From assembly GCF_027853965.1 (NCBI RefSeq), contig NZ_JAQGLB010000011.1, positions 62,001 to 126,000 on the forward strand: a DNA stretch of 64,000 nucleotides. The letters are read 5' to 3'. Origin of the DNA: Saccharopolyspora indica. Its GTDB lineage: Bacteria > Actinomycetota > Actinomycetes > Mycobacteriales > Pseudonocardiaceae. Every line of letters starts with the position of its first letter. The first letter of the stretch is position 1. A program made the translations under genes and the position numbers. Below, piece after piece: positions 9,111-17,148 of this stretch. The notes beneath the pieces are model-generated. The model had not been told where the DNA came from, ran no database searches, and saw only the letters and a list, made by a program, of their open reading frames with translations.

Positions 9111-10217
9111 ATGGCAGATGCGCAGTCGATCGTCCAGCGGACCGTCGACGAGCTGGTCGAATCCGGCGCCGACACAGGTGTCCAGGTCGCCGTCTACCAG
9201 GACGGCGAGCTGGTGGTCGACGCGGTCGCCGGAGAGATGGACGTGGAAGCGCACCACCCGGTCACCTCGGACACGCTGTTCTTCGGCGTCTCCGCGGGCA
9301 AGGCGGTGACCTCGACGCTGGCGCACGTGCTGGTCGAGAAGGGCGTGCTGGCCTACGACACCCCGATCGCGGAGGTGTGGCCGGAGTTCGCCGCGCACGG
9401 CAAGGACAAGGCCACGCTCCGGCACGCCCTGATCCACGGCACCGGGGTGCCCGCCGTGGCCGGCGACATCACGCCGGAGACCATCGGCGACTGGGACAAG
9501 GTGGTCGCCGGGATCGCGGACATGGAGCCGTGGTGGGAGCCCGGGACCAAGACCGGTTATCACGCGGTGAGCTACGGCTTCATCGTCGGCGAGATCATCC
9601 GCCGGGCCACCGGGAAGAGCCTGGCCCAGGCGCTGAAGGACGAGGTGACCGGCCCGCTCGGCGTGGCCGACGACCTGATGTTCGGCGTTCCGGAGGACAA
9701 GCTCGGCCGGGTCGCGAGCCTGGTGGAGGTGCCGCCGGAGGAGCCGCCGCCGGCCTTCGAGATCCCTGCCGACCACCCGATGTTCCGGACCGCGCCGGCG
9801 TGCCTGCAGCCCAGCTGCGAGCTGTACAACCGCCGGGACTTCCGCACCGCGGACATCCCGTCCGGCGGCACGATGACGGCCAAGGCGCTGGCGAAGATGT
9901 ACGCCGCGCTGCTCGGTGAGGTCGACGGCGTCCGCCTGGTCTCCCCGGAGCACCTGGCGGAGATCAACTCGGTGGTCACCGAGGACGTCGACCAGGTCTT
10001 CCTGGTCCCGATGCCGATGAAGTTCGGCTACGCGATCCGGCGCTTCGACCCGAGGCCGGAGCACACCGAGTTCGGTTGGTCCGGCACCATCGGCACGCAC
10101 GCCGACGCCGACCCGACCACCGGTGTGACCTTCGCGTTCCTGCGCAACCGGTACACCGCGGGCGACTTCAACTCGGCCGCGAAGGTGTGGGAGGCGGTCG
10201 CGAAGGCGACCGCGTAA
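9111..10217 (+). CDS. Serine hydrolase of the beta-lactamase / EstB family
   Basis: A 368-residue class C beta-lactamase-fold hydrolase. The active-site SxxK tetrad is SAGK near residue 62, and YHAVSYG near 150 supplies the second motif Tyr. HADADP-TTGVTFAF near the C-terminus is in the position of the third (HTG/KTG-like) motif. There is no signal peptide, so the enzyme acts in the cytoplasm; esterase or transacylase activity (LovD/EstB-like) is more likely than antibiotic hydrolysis. A strong AAGGAAGGAAGGGG precedes the ATG. It ends the plus-strand run and is followed by a terminator hairpin. Confidence 0.85.
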   Translation: MADAQSIVQRTVDELVESGADTGVQVAVYQDGELVVDAVAGEMDVEAHHPVTSDTLFFGVSAGKAVTSTLAHVLVEKGVLAYDTPIAEVWPEFAAHGKDKATLRHALIHGTGVPAVAGDITPETIGDWDKVVAGIADMEPWWEPGTKTGYHAVSYGFIVGEIIRRATGKSLAQALKDEVTGPLGVADDLMFGVPEDKLGRVASLVEVPPEEPPPAFEIPADHPMFRTAPACLQPSCELYNRRDFRTADIPSGGTMTAKALAKMYAALLGEVDGVRLVSPEHLAEINSVVTEDVDQVFLVPMPMKFGYAIRRFDPRPEHTEFGWSGTIGTHADADPTTGVTFAFLRNRYTAGDFNSAAKVWEAVAKATA

Positions 10218-10236
10218 CCGGTTCCGCCGAGCCGGA

Positions 10237-10284
10237 GAACGAAAGTGGCCTGTCCTGCGATCGCGGGACAGGCCACTTTCGTTC
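10237..10284. terminator. Bidirectional terminator hairpin between convergent genes
   Basis: A near-perfect inverted repeat with 19-bp arms (GAACGAAAGTGGCCTGTCC and its complement) around a central GCGATCGC. It lies between the stop of the serine hydrolase and the stop of the oppositely oriented acyltransferase, so it can end both transcripts. It has no poly-T tail, as is usual in high-GC actinomycetes. Confidence 0.75.
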
Positions 10285-10363
10285 CCGACGTGGCGGGGAC
10301 TTCCGGGTGCGAGACGTGTCGGTGCCCCGTGGGCGCGCTGCCCACGGGGCACCGATCACGCGG

Positions 10364-11644
10364 TCAGCCGACGATCGCGGTGCGCTCGTCGGCCTCGTCG
10401 GGAACCGGCTGCTGGGCCGCCGCGCTGCGGCGGGCGGCCAGGCGGCGGTGGACCAGGCGCATCACGGGCTTCTCGACGCCGACGTGGGTCAACCAGGCGA
10501 CCAGCGCGGAGGCCGCCAGGTACGCGGCGAACAGCGCGATGTTCGCCGCGGCGGGCAGCGCCGCCGTCGGGTCCTCGATCAACCCGGCCTGCGCCAGCCA
10601 CAGCCGCGGGTAGTCCCGGGCGCCGCTGGGCGTCGGCACGTAGACCACGGTGAACAGGAAGAAGGCCACGTGCACGGCGTAGAAGCAGAACGAGATCTCA
10701 CCGAAGAAGTTCAGCACCCGGGAGCGCAGCGGTGACCACGCACCGGTCATGTCGGCCTTCGCCGCGGCGCCGATCAGCACCGCGAACGGGATGAGCATGC
10801 CCGCCACGGGCTGCATGGCCGGCGGCAGCGCCAGGTTGATCGCGAAGCCGGCCACCAGCAGCACCAGCGCGACGGGCAGCCCGGGCACCAGCTGCGGGCT
10901 GCGCTGAACCAGCTTGGCGAGCACGATGCCCAGCACGAACTCGACCAGCCGCATCGCCGGGAACAGGTAGCCGAACCAGTAGGCGAAGCCGTCCTCGTAG
11001 CCCATCAGCGGGGCCATCACCTGCGGTGCGGGCTCGCGCAGCGCGAACACCTCCGAAACCAGCCCGGGCAGCGCGAAAGCGGCCACCACGCAGCCCGCGG
11101 CGGTCAGCCAGAGCGCAGTGCGCCGGGCTCTGCCGAACACCAGCAGCAGGGCCGGGAAGGTGAGGTAGAAGAACGCCTCGCAGCTCAGCGACCACGTCAC
11201 CGGGTTCAACCCCAGCGAGTAGGCCTGGTCCGGGATCCACGCCTGGACCAGGAAGACGTGGCTGAGCACCACCGATCCGCTCGGCCACATCCCGGTCAGC
11301 AGCCCGCCGAGCAGCACCACGCCGATCGTGCTCACCGCGAACACCGGGTAGACCTTCGCCGCCCGGCGCAACCAGAACTCCCCGGCCGAGCGGTCCACCG
11401 GGGTGCACCAGGTGAGGATGAAACCGCTCAGCACGAAGAAGAACGACACGCCGATGACACCGGTGCCGAACAGGACGTGCAGAACCTCGTCGGAGGCACC
11501 CCGCTGCTCGGCACCGACTTCGGTGGAGAACTGCATGCCGGTGAAGTGGTGGCCGAAGACCAGCAGTGCGGCGAACGCCCGCAACGCCGTCAGCGACGGC
11601 AGCCGGCCGCCTCTCGACGGCGCTGGTACGGGTCCGTTGTGCAT
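10364..11644 (-). CDS. Acyltransferase family 3 integral membrane protein (second copy)
   Basis: A 426-residue polytopic acyltransferase-3 protein with about ten hydrophobic segments. The N-terminus LPSLTALRAFAALLVFGHH carries the family Arg/His pair (R-AFAALLVFGHH), followed by GVSFFFVLSGFILTW and SLSCEAFFYL. The ATG follows GGAAGGGG. It is the last gene of the minus-strand run methyltransferase, P450, acyltransferase, with a 19-bp gap to the P450. It differs from the copy at 1922-3172, so two distinct acylations are possible. The acceptor is unknown. Confidence 0.85.
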   Translation of the reverse strand: MHNGPVPAPSRGGRLPSLTALRAFAALLVFGHHFTGMQFSTEVGAEQRGASDEVLHVLFGTGVIGVSFFFVLSGFILTWCTPVDRSAGEFWLRRAAKVYPVFAVSTIGVVLLGGLLTGMWPSGSVVLSHVFLVQAWIPDQAYSLGLNPVTWSLSCEAFFYLTFPALLLVFGRARRTALWLTAAGCVVAAFALPGLVSEVFALREPAPQVMAPLMGYEDGFAYWFGYLFPAMRLVEFVLGIVLAKLVQRSPQLVPGLPVALVLLVAGFAINLALPPAMQPVAGMLIPFAVLIGAAAKADMTGAWSPLRSRVLNFFGEISFCFYAVHVAFFLFTVVYVPTPSGARDYPRLWLAQAGLIEDPTAALPAAANIALFAAYLAASALVAWLTHVGVEKPVMRLVHRRLAARRSAAAQQPVPDEADERTAIVG

Positions 11645-11663
11645 GTCACTAACCCCTTCCGGT

Positions 11664-12902
11664 TCAGGCGGCGCTGGTGGTCGCGCCGGTGCCCAGCACG
11701 ACCGGGAACCGCTCCAAGCCGGGCACGATGAGCCGGTCGCGGTAGGTCGCACCACCGGCGTCGGCGAGCTGCGGGAACCGGCGGAGCAGGCGCGGCACCG
11801 CCACCCTGGCCTCCAGGCGGGCCAGCGTCGCACCGAGGCACAGGTGGATGCCGCCGCCGAAGCTCAGCGGCTTGTTCGCCGGGCGGTGCGGGTCGAAGCG
11901 GTGCGGGCGCGGGAACCGGTCGGGGTCCCGGTTCGCCGCGGCCAGGTAGAGCAGAACCCTGGTACCGGCGGGAATCGCGGTGCCCAACAGGTCCACATCG
12001 GACTGCGCCCACCGGCTGGTCGCCTGCACCGGCGGATCCAGCCGCAGCGTCTCCTCCACGTACCCGGCGGCGAAGTCCGGATCGCCGCGCAGCTGCTCGG
12101 CGTGCTCCGGGTGCCGGAAGGCGGTGGCCAGCGCGCTGCCGAGCAGGTGGGTCGTGGTGTCGAACCCGGCCACCAGCAGCAGCACCAGGTTGCCCACCAG
12201 CTCGGCCTCGTCCAACGTGCCGGGGTCCGCGTCGTGCACGCGCACCAGCTCGGTGAGCAGGTCGTCGCCGGGCTGCTCCCTGCGGTGCCGGAACTGCTCC
12301 TGGAAGTAGGCGGTCAGCTCGTCCATCGCCGCGTCGGCGGCGGTGAGCCGCTCCAGGTTGGTGATCCCCTCCAGCGCCACGGTGACGTCGGCGGCCACCT
12401 CGCGGAACCAGACCTGGTCCGATTCGGGGACGCCGAGCAGCGCGCCGATCACGCCGACCGGGAGCCGGAAGGCGAACTCGGCCATGAAGTCCACCGCGGA
12501 CCCGTCCGCGCCGAGTTCGGCCATCCGGTCGAGCAGCCGGTCGGTCAGCGCGGTCACCACCGGCTCCAGCGCCAGCATCCGCCGCGCGGTGAACGCCCCG
12601 GCGACCAGCCGCCGCATCCGGGTGTGGTCGGGCGGGTTGCGGTACAACATCGAGTTGGTGAACCCGCGCAGCGACGAGTGCGACCGCCAGCCCGGATGGC
12701 TGATGTCGTGGCTGGTCTCGTCCTGCACCAGCAGCCGCTGCTCGCGGAGCGCGGCGAGGCATTCGGCGTGGCCGACCGCGGCGAACAGGCCCGGCTTGAC
12801 CGGGACCAGGTTCCCGTGCTCCCGGATCGCCTCGTAGTGCGGATGCGGGTTCCTGCGGCCGGCCGGGGTCACCAGCGCCGCGATCGCCTCGTCGGGACGC
12901 AT
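11664..12902 (-). CDS. Cytochrome P450 monooxygenase
   Basis: A 412-residue soluble bacterial P450. The I-helix oxygen-binding motif LLVAGFDTTTH is near residue 243, the ExxR pair is in EETLRL, and the haem loop FGGGIHLCLG near 345-354 supplies the Cys thiolate. Length and motifs are complete. Start ATG follows GAGAGGAG. It lies 26 bp downstream of the O-methyltransferase gene. In the C-1027 model a P450 hydroxylates the benzoxazolinate ring before O-methylation, and the pairing here fits that order. It needs ferredoxin and reductase partners, which are not encoded nearby. Confidence 0.92.
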   Translation of the reverse strand: MRPDEAIAALVTPAGRRNPHPHYEAIREHGNLVPVKPGLFAAVGHAECLAALREQRLLVQDETSHDISHPGWRSHSSLRGFTNSMLYRNPPDHTRMRRLVAGAFTARRMLALEPVVTALTDRLLDRMAELGADGSAVDFMAEFAFRLPVGVIGALLGVPESDQVWFREVAADVTVALEGITNLERLTAADAAMDELTAYFQEQFRHRREQPGDDLLTELVRVHDADPGTLDEAELVGNLVLLLVAGFDTTTHLLGSALATAFRHPEHAEQLRGDPDFAAGYVEETLRLDPPVQATSRWAQSDVDLLGTAIPAGTRVLLYLAAANRDPDRFPRPHRFDPHRPANKPLSFGGGIHLCLGATLARLEARVAVPRLLRRFPQLADAGGATYRDRLIVPGLERFPVVLGTGATTSAA

Positions 12903-12928
12903 TGCGCGCACTCCTCTCGGATCGCCGC

Positions 12929-13927
12929 TCACCGCACCACCAGTTCCAGCAGGGCCAGCACCCCGGCGGCGTGCACGGCGGTCACCGCCAGCCCGGCCCG
13001 GTCGGCCAGTTCGGAGAGCTCGTCGACGTCGCGTTCCTTGCCGCCGTAGTAGGCGAGCATCCGCAGGTCCATGGTCGAGTTCTTGGCCGCCCCGCTCGCC
13101 CCGATCCGCTCGGCGACGAACACCGAACCGCCCGGACCGGCGGCCGCCGCGCACCGCCGCAGGATCCGGACGGCGGGTTCGTCGGCCCAGTCGTGGATGA
13201 TCGACGACAGCAGGTACGCCTCGCCGTCGTCGGGGAGCTGCTCGAAGAAGCTGCCCGCCACCACGTTCGCCCGGTCGGCGACGCCGCCTTCGGCGAGCAC
13301 CCGCTCGGCGGCTTCGGCGGCCTCGGGCAGGTCGAAGACCGTTGCGCGCAGGGCGGGGTGGGCCGTCAGCAGGTCCCGCACCAGCGTCCCGTTCCCCCCG
13401 CCGACGTCCACCAGGTGACCGAGCGATCCCCAGTCGTAGGCGCGCACGAGGTCGGGTCCGCGCACCGCCAGGTCGGCGGCCATCCGGTCGTTGAAGGACG
13501 CGGCGCGTTCCGGTTCGCGGTCCAGGTCGTCCCAGAAGGACAGGCCGAACTGGACCGGGAAGGCGGCTTCGCCGGTGCGCACGCTGTGCAGCAGCTGGAC
13601 GAACGACAACTCGGCCCGGCCCACCGCGCCGTCGATGTCGAGCATCGCCCGGATCCCCGCGGGGTGGTCCGAGCGGAGGGGCTCGGCCTGCGGCGTCAGC
13701 CGGTAGCCGTTCGCCTCGGCGACGAGCACGCCCTTGTCGGCGAGGTGCCGCAGCACCCGCTCCAGCGCGTGCTGGTCGGTGCCGGTGGCGGTGGCCAGCT
13801 CGGCTGCGCTGCGGTGGCCCGCGGCGAGGTGGTCGGCGACCCGCAGCGTCGCGATCACCCGCAACGCCATCGGCGTGGCGAGGTGTGCCATCGCCCAGAT
13901 CTGCGCACCGGTGTCGTCGCTCACCAC
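12929..13927 (-). CDS. SAM-dependent O-methyltransferase (plant/fungal-like, Methyltransf_2)
   Basis: A 332-residue small-molecule O-methyltransferase. An N-terminal winged-helix dimerisation domain (MALRVIATLRVADHLAAG, LERVLRHLADKGVL) precedes a Rossmann domain with the SAM loop LVDVGGGNGTL near residue 175. IIHDWADE holds the His expected as catalytic base. Two consecutive GTG codons follow AAGGAGG; the upstream one is five bases from it and the second eight, so the start is uncertain by one codon. It opens the minus-strand operon methyltransferase, P450, acyltransferase and is transcribed divergently from the amidotransferase gene. Confidence 0.9.
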   Translation of the reverse strand: MVSDDTGAQIWAMAHLATPMALRVIATLRVADHLAAGHRSAAELATATGTDQHALERVLRHLADKGVLVAEANGYRLTPQAEPLRSDHPAGIRAMLDIDGAVGRAELSFVQLLHSVRTGEAAFPVQFGLSFWDDLDREPERAASFNDRMAADLAVRGPDLVRAYDWGSLGHLVDVGGGNGTLVRDLLTAHPALRATVFDLPEAAEAAERVLAEGGVADRANVVAGSFFEQLPDDGEAYLLSSIIHDWADEPAVRILRRCAAAAGPGGSVFVAERIGASGAAKNSTMDLRMLAYYGGKERDVDELSELADRAGLAVTAVHAAGVLALLELVVR

Positions 13928-14135
13928 AGGTTCCTCCTTCGCGGACTGCCCGCACCGAGCCGCGCGGCGCCGCTGATGCTGCCAGCGACCGCCGCCGCCG
14001 GGCTTCTCCGGACTTGCCCGGTGCGATCGCCAACTGCGCACGTGCGGAGATGGCGCGGGCGCCGGTTTCGGGCACATTCGGTTCAGGTGCGCACGTGCCT
14101 GCGCGGTGCCGCCGGAAACCGGAAGAGGAGTCGGG
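13928..14135. promoter_or_regulatory. Divergent promoter region with a repeated TGCGCACGTGC element
   Basis: This 208-bp gap separates the divergent O-methyltransferase and amidotransferase genes and must hold both promoters. The 11-mer TGCGCACGTGC occurs twice, at 14035-14045 and 14088-14098, 53 bp apart (about five helical turns). Its core GCACGTGC is a perfect 8-bp palindrome. The spacing suggests two sites for one regulator on the same face of the helix. No regulator gene in the window is clearly matched to it. I cannot assign -35/-10 boxes with confidence. Confidence 0.45.
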
Positions 14136-14738
14136 TTGCGGATTCTCGTCGTCGACGCGTTCGACAGCTTCGTCTACATCCTGCGCCAGTACCTGATGTC
14201 GGCCGGCGCGGAACCCACCGTGGTGCGCTCCAACGAGCTCCGGCTCGACGACGTCCAGCGCATCGCACCGGACGCGATCCTGCTGGGCCCGGGGCCGGGC
14301 CACCCGGACAGCTCCGGGCACGTCGAGCTCGTCCGGGCTTTCGCCGGCGAGCTGCCGATCCTCGGGGTGTGCCTCGGGCACCAGGCGATCGGGCTGGCCT
14401 ACGGGGCCGAGGTCGTCCGCGCGCCGCGCGTCGTGCACGGCAAGACCAGCCGGATCGACCACGACCGGCGCGGACTGTTCGCCGGCATGGCCGACGGCTT
14501 CGAGGCCACCAGGTACCACTCGCTGGCGGTGGCCGCGGACAGCGTGCCGGACTGCCTGGAGGTCACCGCGCGCGCCGCGGACGACGGCGTCGTGATGGGC
14601 CTGCGGCACCGCGCGCTGCCGGTGGAGTCGGTCCAGTTCCACCCGGAGAGCGTGCGCACCGAATCCGGGCTGCGGATGATCGAGAACTTCGTCGGGGCGG
14701 GCTCGGCCCTCGCCGGCCGGGTACCCGATTCGGCCTGA
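14136..14738 (+). CDS. Glutamine amidotransferase, TrpG-like component II
   Basis: A 200-residue class I glutamine amidotransferase that would release ammonia for the TrpE-like enzyme at 5270-6733. It begins RILVVDAFDSFVY and has the oxyanion segment LLGPGPGHP, the nucleophile Cys in LGVCLGHQAIG near residue 78, and the His/Glu pair in VQFHPES. Start is TTG, five bases after GGAAGAGGAG; an in-frame ATG 30 bp earlier has no ribosome site and adds unrelated residues. In primary metabolism trpE and trpG usually sit together or fused; here they are about 7.4 kb apart on the same strand. Confidence 0.9.
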   Translation: MRILVVDAFDSFVYILRQYLMSAGAEPTVVRSNELRLDDVQRIAPDAILLGPGPGHPDSSGHVELVRAFAGELPILGVCLGHQAIGLAYGAEVVRAPRVVHGKTSRIDHDRRGLFAGMADGFEATRYHSLAVAADSVPDCLEVTARAADDGVVMGLRHRALPVESVQFHPESVRTESGLRMIENFVGAGSALAGRVPDSA

Positions 14739-14768
14739 TCCGCGCGTCCGGCGTCCCACAACCCGCGA

Positions 14769-17093
14769 TTGCCACCGGCCCGCAGCGCTGGATGGTCCGA
14801 CGATTGGAGCAGCACGATTCCCGGCTACATCGAAGTCCGCGGAGCGCGCGAGAACAACCTCAAGAACGTCTCCCTGGACATACCCAAGAAGAAGATCACC
14901 GTGTTCACCGGGGTCTCCGGTTCGGGGAAGTCCTCGTTGGCCTTCGGCACCATCGCCGCCGAATCGCAGCGGCTGTTCAACGAGACCTACCCGGCGTTCA
15001 TCCAGTCCCTGCTGCCGAGCTACGGGCAGCCCGACGCCGATTCGATCGCGAACATGTCCGCGGCGATCGTGGTCGACCAGCAGCAGCTGGGCGGGAACTC
15101 GCGGTCGACCGTCGGCACCGCCACCGACCTGCACACCCTGCTGCGACTGCTCTACACCCGGATCGGCGAGCCCGCGGTGGGCAACGCCAAGGAGCTCTCG
15201 TTCAACGATCCGCAGGGCATGTGCCCGGAGTGCGAGGGCATCGGGCACGCCGCCGAGATCGACCTCGACCGGCTGCTGGACCGGGACAAGTCGCTCAACG
15301 AGGGCGCGATCCGGTTCCCGACGTTCGAAGTGGACACCATCTACTGGGGCTACTTCGTCGGTTCGGGGCTGTTCGACAACGACAAGGCGCTGCGGGACTT
15401 CACCGAGCAGGAGTGGCAGGACTTCCTGCACCTGCCGAGCAAGAAGGTCAAGGTGAAGATGGGCGGTACGGGTACCGTCAACGTCACCTACGAGGGCCTG
15501 CTGCCGAAGTTCCGGCGGCTGTACGTGACCAAGGGCGCGGACCAGCTGCAACCGCACCTGCGCGGCCCCTACCGCGAGGTCGTCACGACCGGGCCGTGCA
15601 AGCACTGCGAGGGCAGCAGGCTCAACGCGGCCGCCCGGGAGTGCCGGATCGAGGGCACCGGCATCGCCGACTGCGCGGCCATGCAGCTGTCCGACCTGGC
15701 CGAGTTCGTCCGGACCATCACCGAACCATCGGTCGGGCCCCTGGTCTCGGCCCTGCTCACCAGGTTGGACAACCTAGTCCACATCGGACTCGGCTACCTC
15801 ACCCTGGACCGGCCGACGACCACGCTCTCCGGCGGGGAGTCGCAGCGCCTCAAGCTCGTCCGGCACCTCTCGTCGAGCCTGACCGACATGACCTACGTCT
15901 TCGACGAGCCCGGTGTCGGGCTGCACCCGCAGGACGTGCAGCGGCTCAACGAACTGCTGATCGGGTTGCGGGACAAGGGGAACACGGTCCTGGTGGTGGA
16001 GCACCGCCCGGCGGTGATGGCCATCGCCGACCACCTGGTCGACATGGGGCCCGCGGCCGGCCAGCACGGTGGTGAGGTGGTCTTCCAGGGCGAGTTCGCG
16101 GGCCTGCGCGAATCCGGCACGCTCACCGGCGAGCACCTGGACAGCAGCCAGCCGGTCAAGGCCGAGGTGCGCAAGCCCGACGGCAAGCTCTCCATCACCG
16201 GCGCCGACTCGCACAACCTGCGCGATGTCAGCGTGGACATCCCGACCGGGGTGCTGACCGCGGTCACCGGGGTCGCGGGCGCGGGCAAGAGCACGCTGAT
16301 CCGGGAGCACCTCGTCGCGGTGCACCCGGACGTGGTGTTCATCAACCAGCACGTCACCCGCGGCTCGAAGAGGTCGAACCCGGCCACCTACACGGGGATC
16401 CTCGACCCGATCCGCAAGGCGTTCGCCACCGCGAACAAGGTGAGCGCGGCGCTGTTCAGCGCGAACTCGAAGGGCGCCTGCCCGGACTGCCAGGGGCTGG
16501 GCCTGATCTACACGGATCTGGCGCACCTCGAACCGGTGGTCAGCACCTGCGAGACGTGCCAGGGCAAGCGCTTCAACGCCGACGTGCTCAAGCACACCCT
16601 GCGCGGCCGGGACATCAGCGAGGTGCTGCGGATGTCGGTCACCGACGCGCTGGAGTTCTTCACCGAACCGGCGATCGCACCGGTGCTGCGCGCCATGGAG
16701 GACGTCGGGCTCGGCTACCTGACCCTGTGGCAGCCGCTGAGCACGCTGTCCGGTGGTGAGCGGCAGCGCCTGAAGCTCGCGCTGGAGCTGGAGAAGACCG
16801 GGCAGGTCTACGTGCTGGAAGAACCCACCACCGGCCTGCACATGAACGACGTCGACAAGCTCGTCGGACTGCTGGACCGGCTGGTGGACAACGGCAGCAC
16901 GGTGGTCGTGATCGAGCACAACCTGGACGTGATCGCGCGTGCGGACTGGGTGGTGGACCTCGGTCCCGGCGCGGGACGCGACGGCGGCCAGGTGGTGTTC
17001 GAGGGACCGCCGGCGAAGCTGCTCAAGAGCCGCAAGTCGGTCACCGCCAAGTACCTCGCCCAGCACCAGAAGGGCAGCGCGGGCAAGGGCTGA
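14769..17093 (+). CDS. UvrA/DrrC-like ABC ATPase, putative self-resistance to a DNA-binding product
   Basis: A 774-residue excinuclease-A paralogue, shorter than housekeeping UvrA (about 950) and of DrrC size. It has two ABC halves: Walker A GVSGSGKSS and GVAGAGKST, signatures LSGGESQRL and LSGGERQRL, and paired zinc-finger elements CPECEG/CKHCEG and CPDCQG/CETCQG. Such proteins are known from daunorubicin, echinomycin and thiocoraline clusters, where they protect DNA from the compound. This implies that the product binds DNA. The start is unclear. The TTG given has no ribosome site, and no in-frame ATG or GTG stands before the conserved GYIEVRGAREN; an ATT at 14817 does have GGAG upstream. 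Confidence 0.88.
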   Translation: MPPARSAGWSDDWSSTIPGYIEVRGARENNLKNVSLDIPKKKITVFTGVSGSGKSSLAFGTIAAESQRLFNETYPAFIQSLLPSYGQPDADSIANMSAAIVVDQQQLGGNSRSTVGTATDLHTLLRLLYTRIGEPAVGNAKELSFNDPQGMCPECEGIGHAAEIDLDRLLDRDKSLNEGAIRFPTFEVDTIYWGYFVGSGLFDNDKALRDFTEQEWQDFLHLPSKKVKVKMGGTGTVNVTYEGLLPKFRRLYVTKGADQLQPHLRGPYREVVTTGPCKHCEGSRLNAAARECRIEGTGIADCAAMQLSDLAEFVRTITEPSVGPLVSALLTRLDNLVHIGLGYLTLDRPTTTLSGGESQRLKLVRHLSSSLTDMTYVFDEPGVGLHPQDVQRLNELLIGLRDKGNTVLVVEHRPAVMAIADHLVDMGPAAGQHGGEVVFQGEFAGLRESGTLTGEHLDSSQPVKAEVRKPDGKLSITGADSHNLRDVSVDIPTGVLTAVTGVAGAGKSTLIREHLVAVHPDVVFINQHVTRGSKRSNPATYTGILDPIRKAFATANKVSAALFSANSKGACPDCQGLGLIYTDLAHLEPVVSTCETCQGKRFNADVLKHTLRGRDISEVLRMSVTDALEFFTEPAIAPVLRAMEDVGLGYLTLWQPLSTLSGGERQRLKLALELEKTGQVYVLEEPTTGLHMNDVDKLVGLLDRLVDNGSTVVVIEHNLDVIARADWVVDLGPGAGRDGGQVVFEGPPAKLLKSRKSVTAKYLAQHQKGSAGKG

Positions 17094-17101
17094 GGACCCG
17101 A

Positions 17102-17140
17102 TTCGACCCCGCGCCCGCGAAAGCGGGGCGCGGGGTCGAA
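17102..17140. terminator. Terminator hairpin between UvrA-like and LysR genes
   Basis: A GC-rich inverted repeat, TTCGACCCCGCGCCCGC followed by a short GAAA loop and the complementary arm with one bulged base. It lies between two convergent stop codons and probably ends both transcripts. Confidence 0.7.
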
Positions 17141-17148
17141 CGCTCGGT

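Noticed and set aside
9111-10217. True beta-lactamase conferring drug resistance
   Set aside because: There is no signal peptide and the third motif is atypical. Esterase/transacylase-type proteins of the same fold explain it better.
11664-15605. A minus-strand open frame of more than 1300 codons
   Set aside because: Only its 3' end is the P450 gene. The rest runs antisense to the UvrA-like and amidotransferase genes and in another frame to the methyltransferase gene; long open frames on the wrong strand are normal at this GC content.
14769-17093. Housekeeping uvrA
   Set aside because: It is about 180 residues shorter than UvrA and lies inside a biosynthetic cluster, as DrrC-type proteins do.
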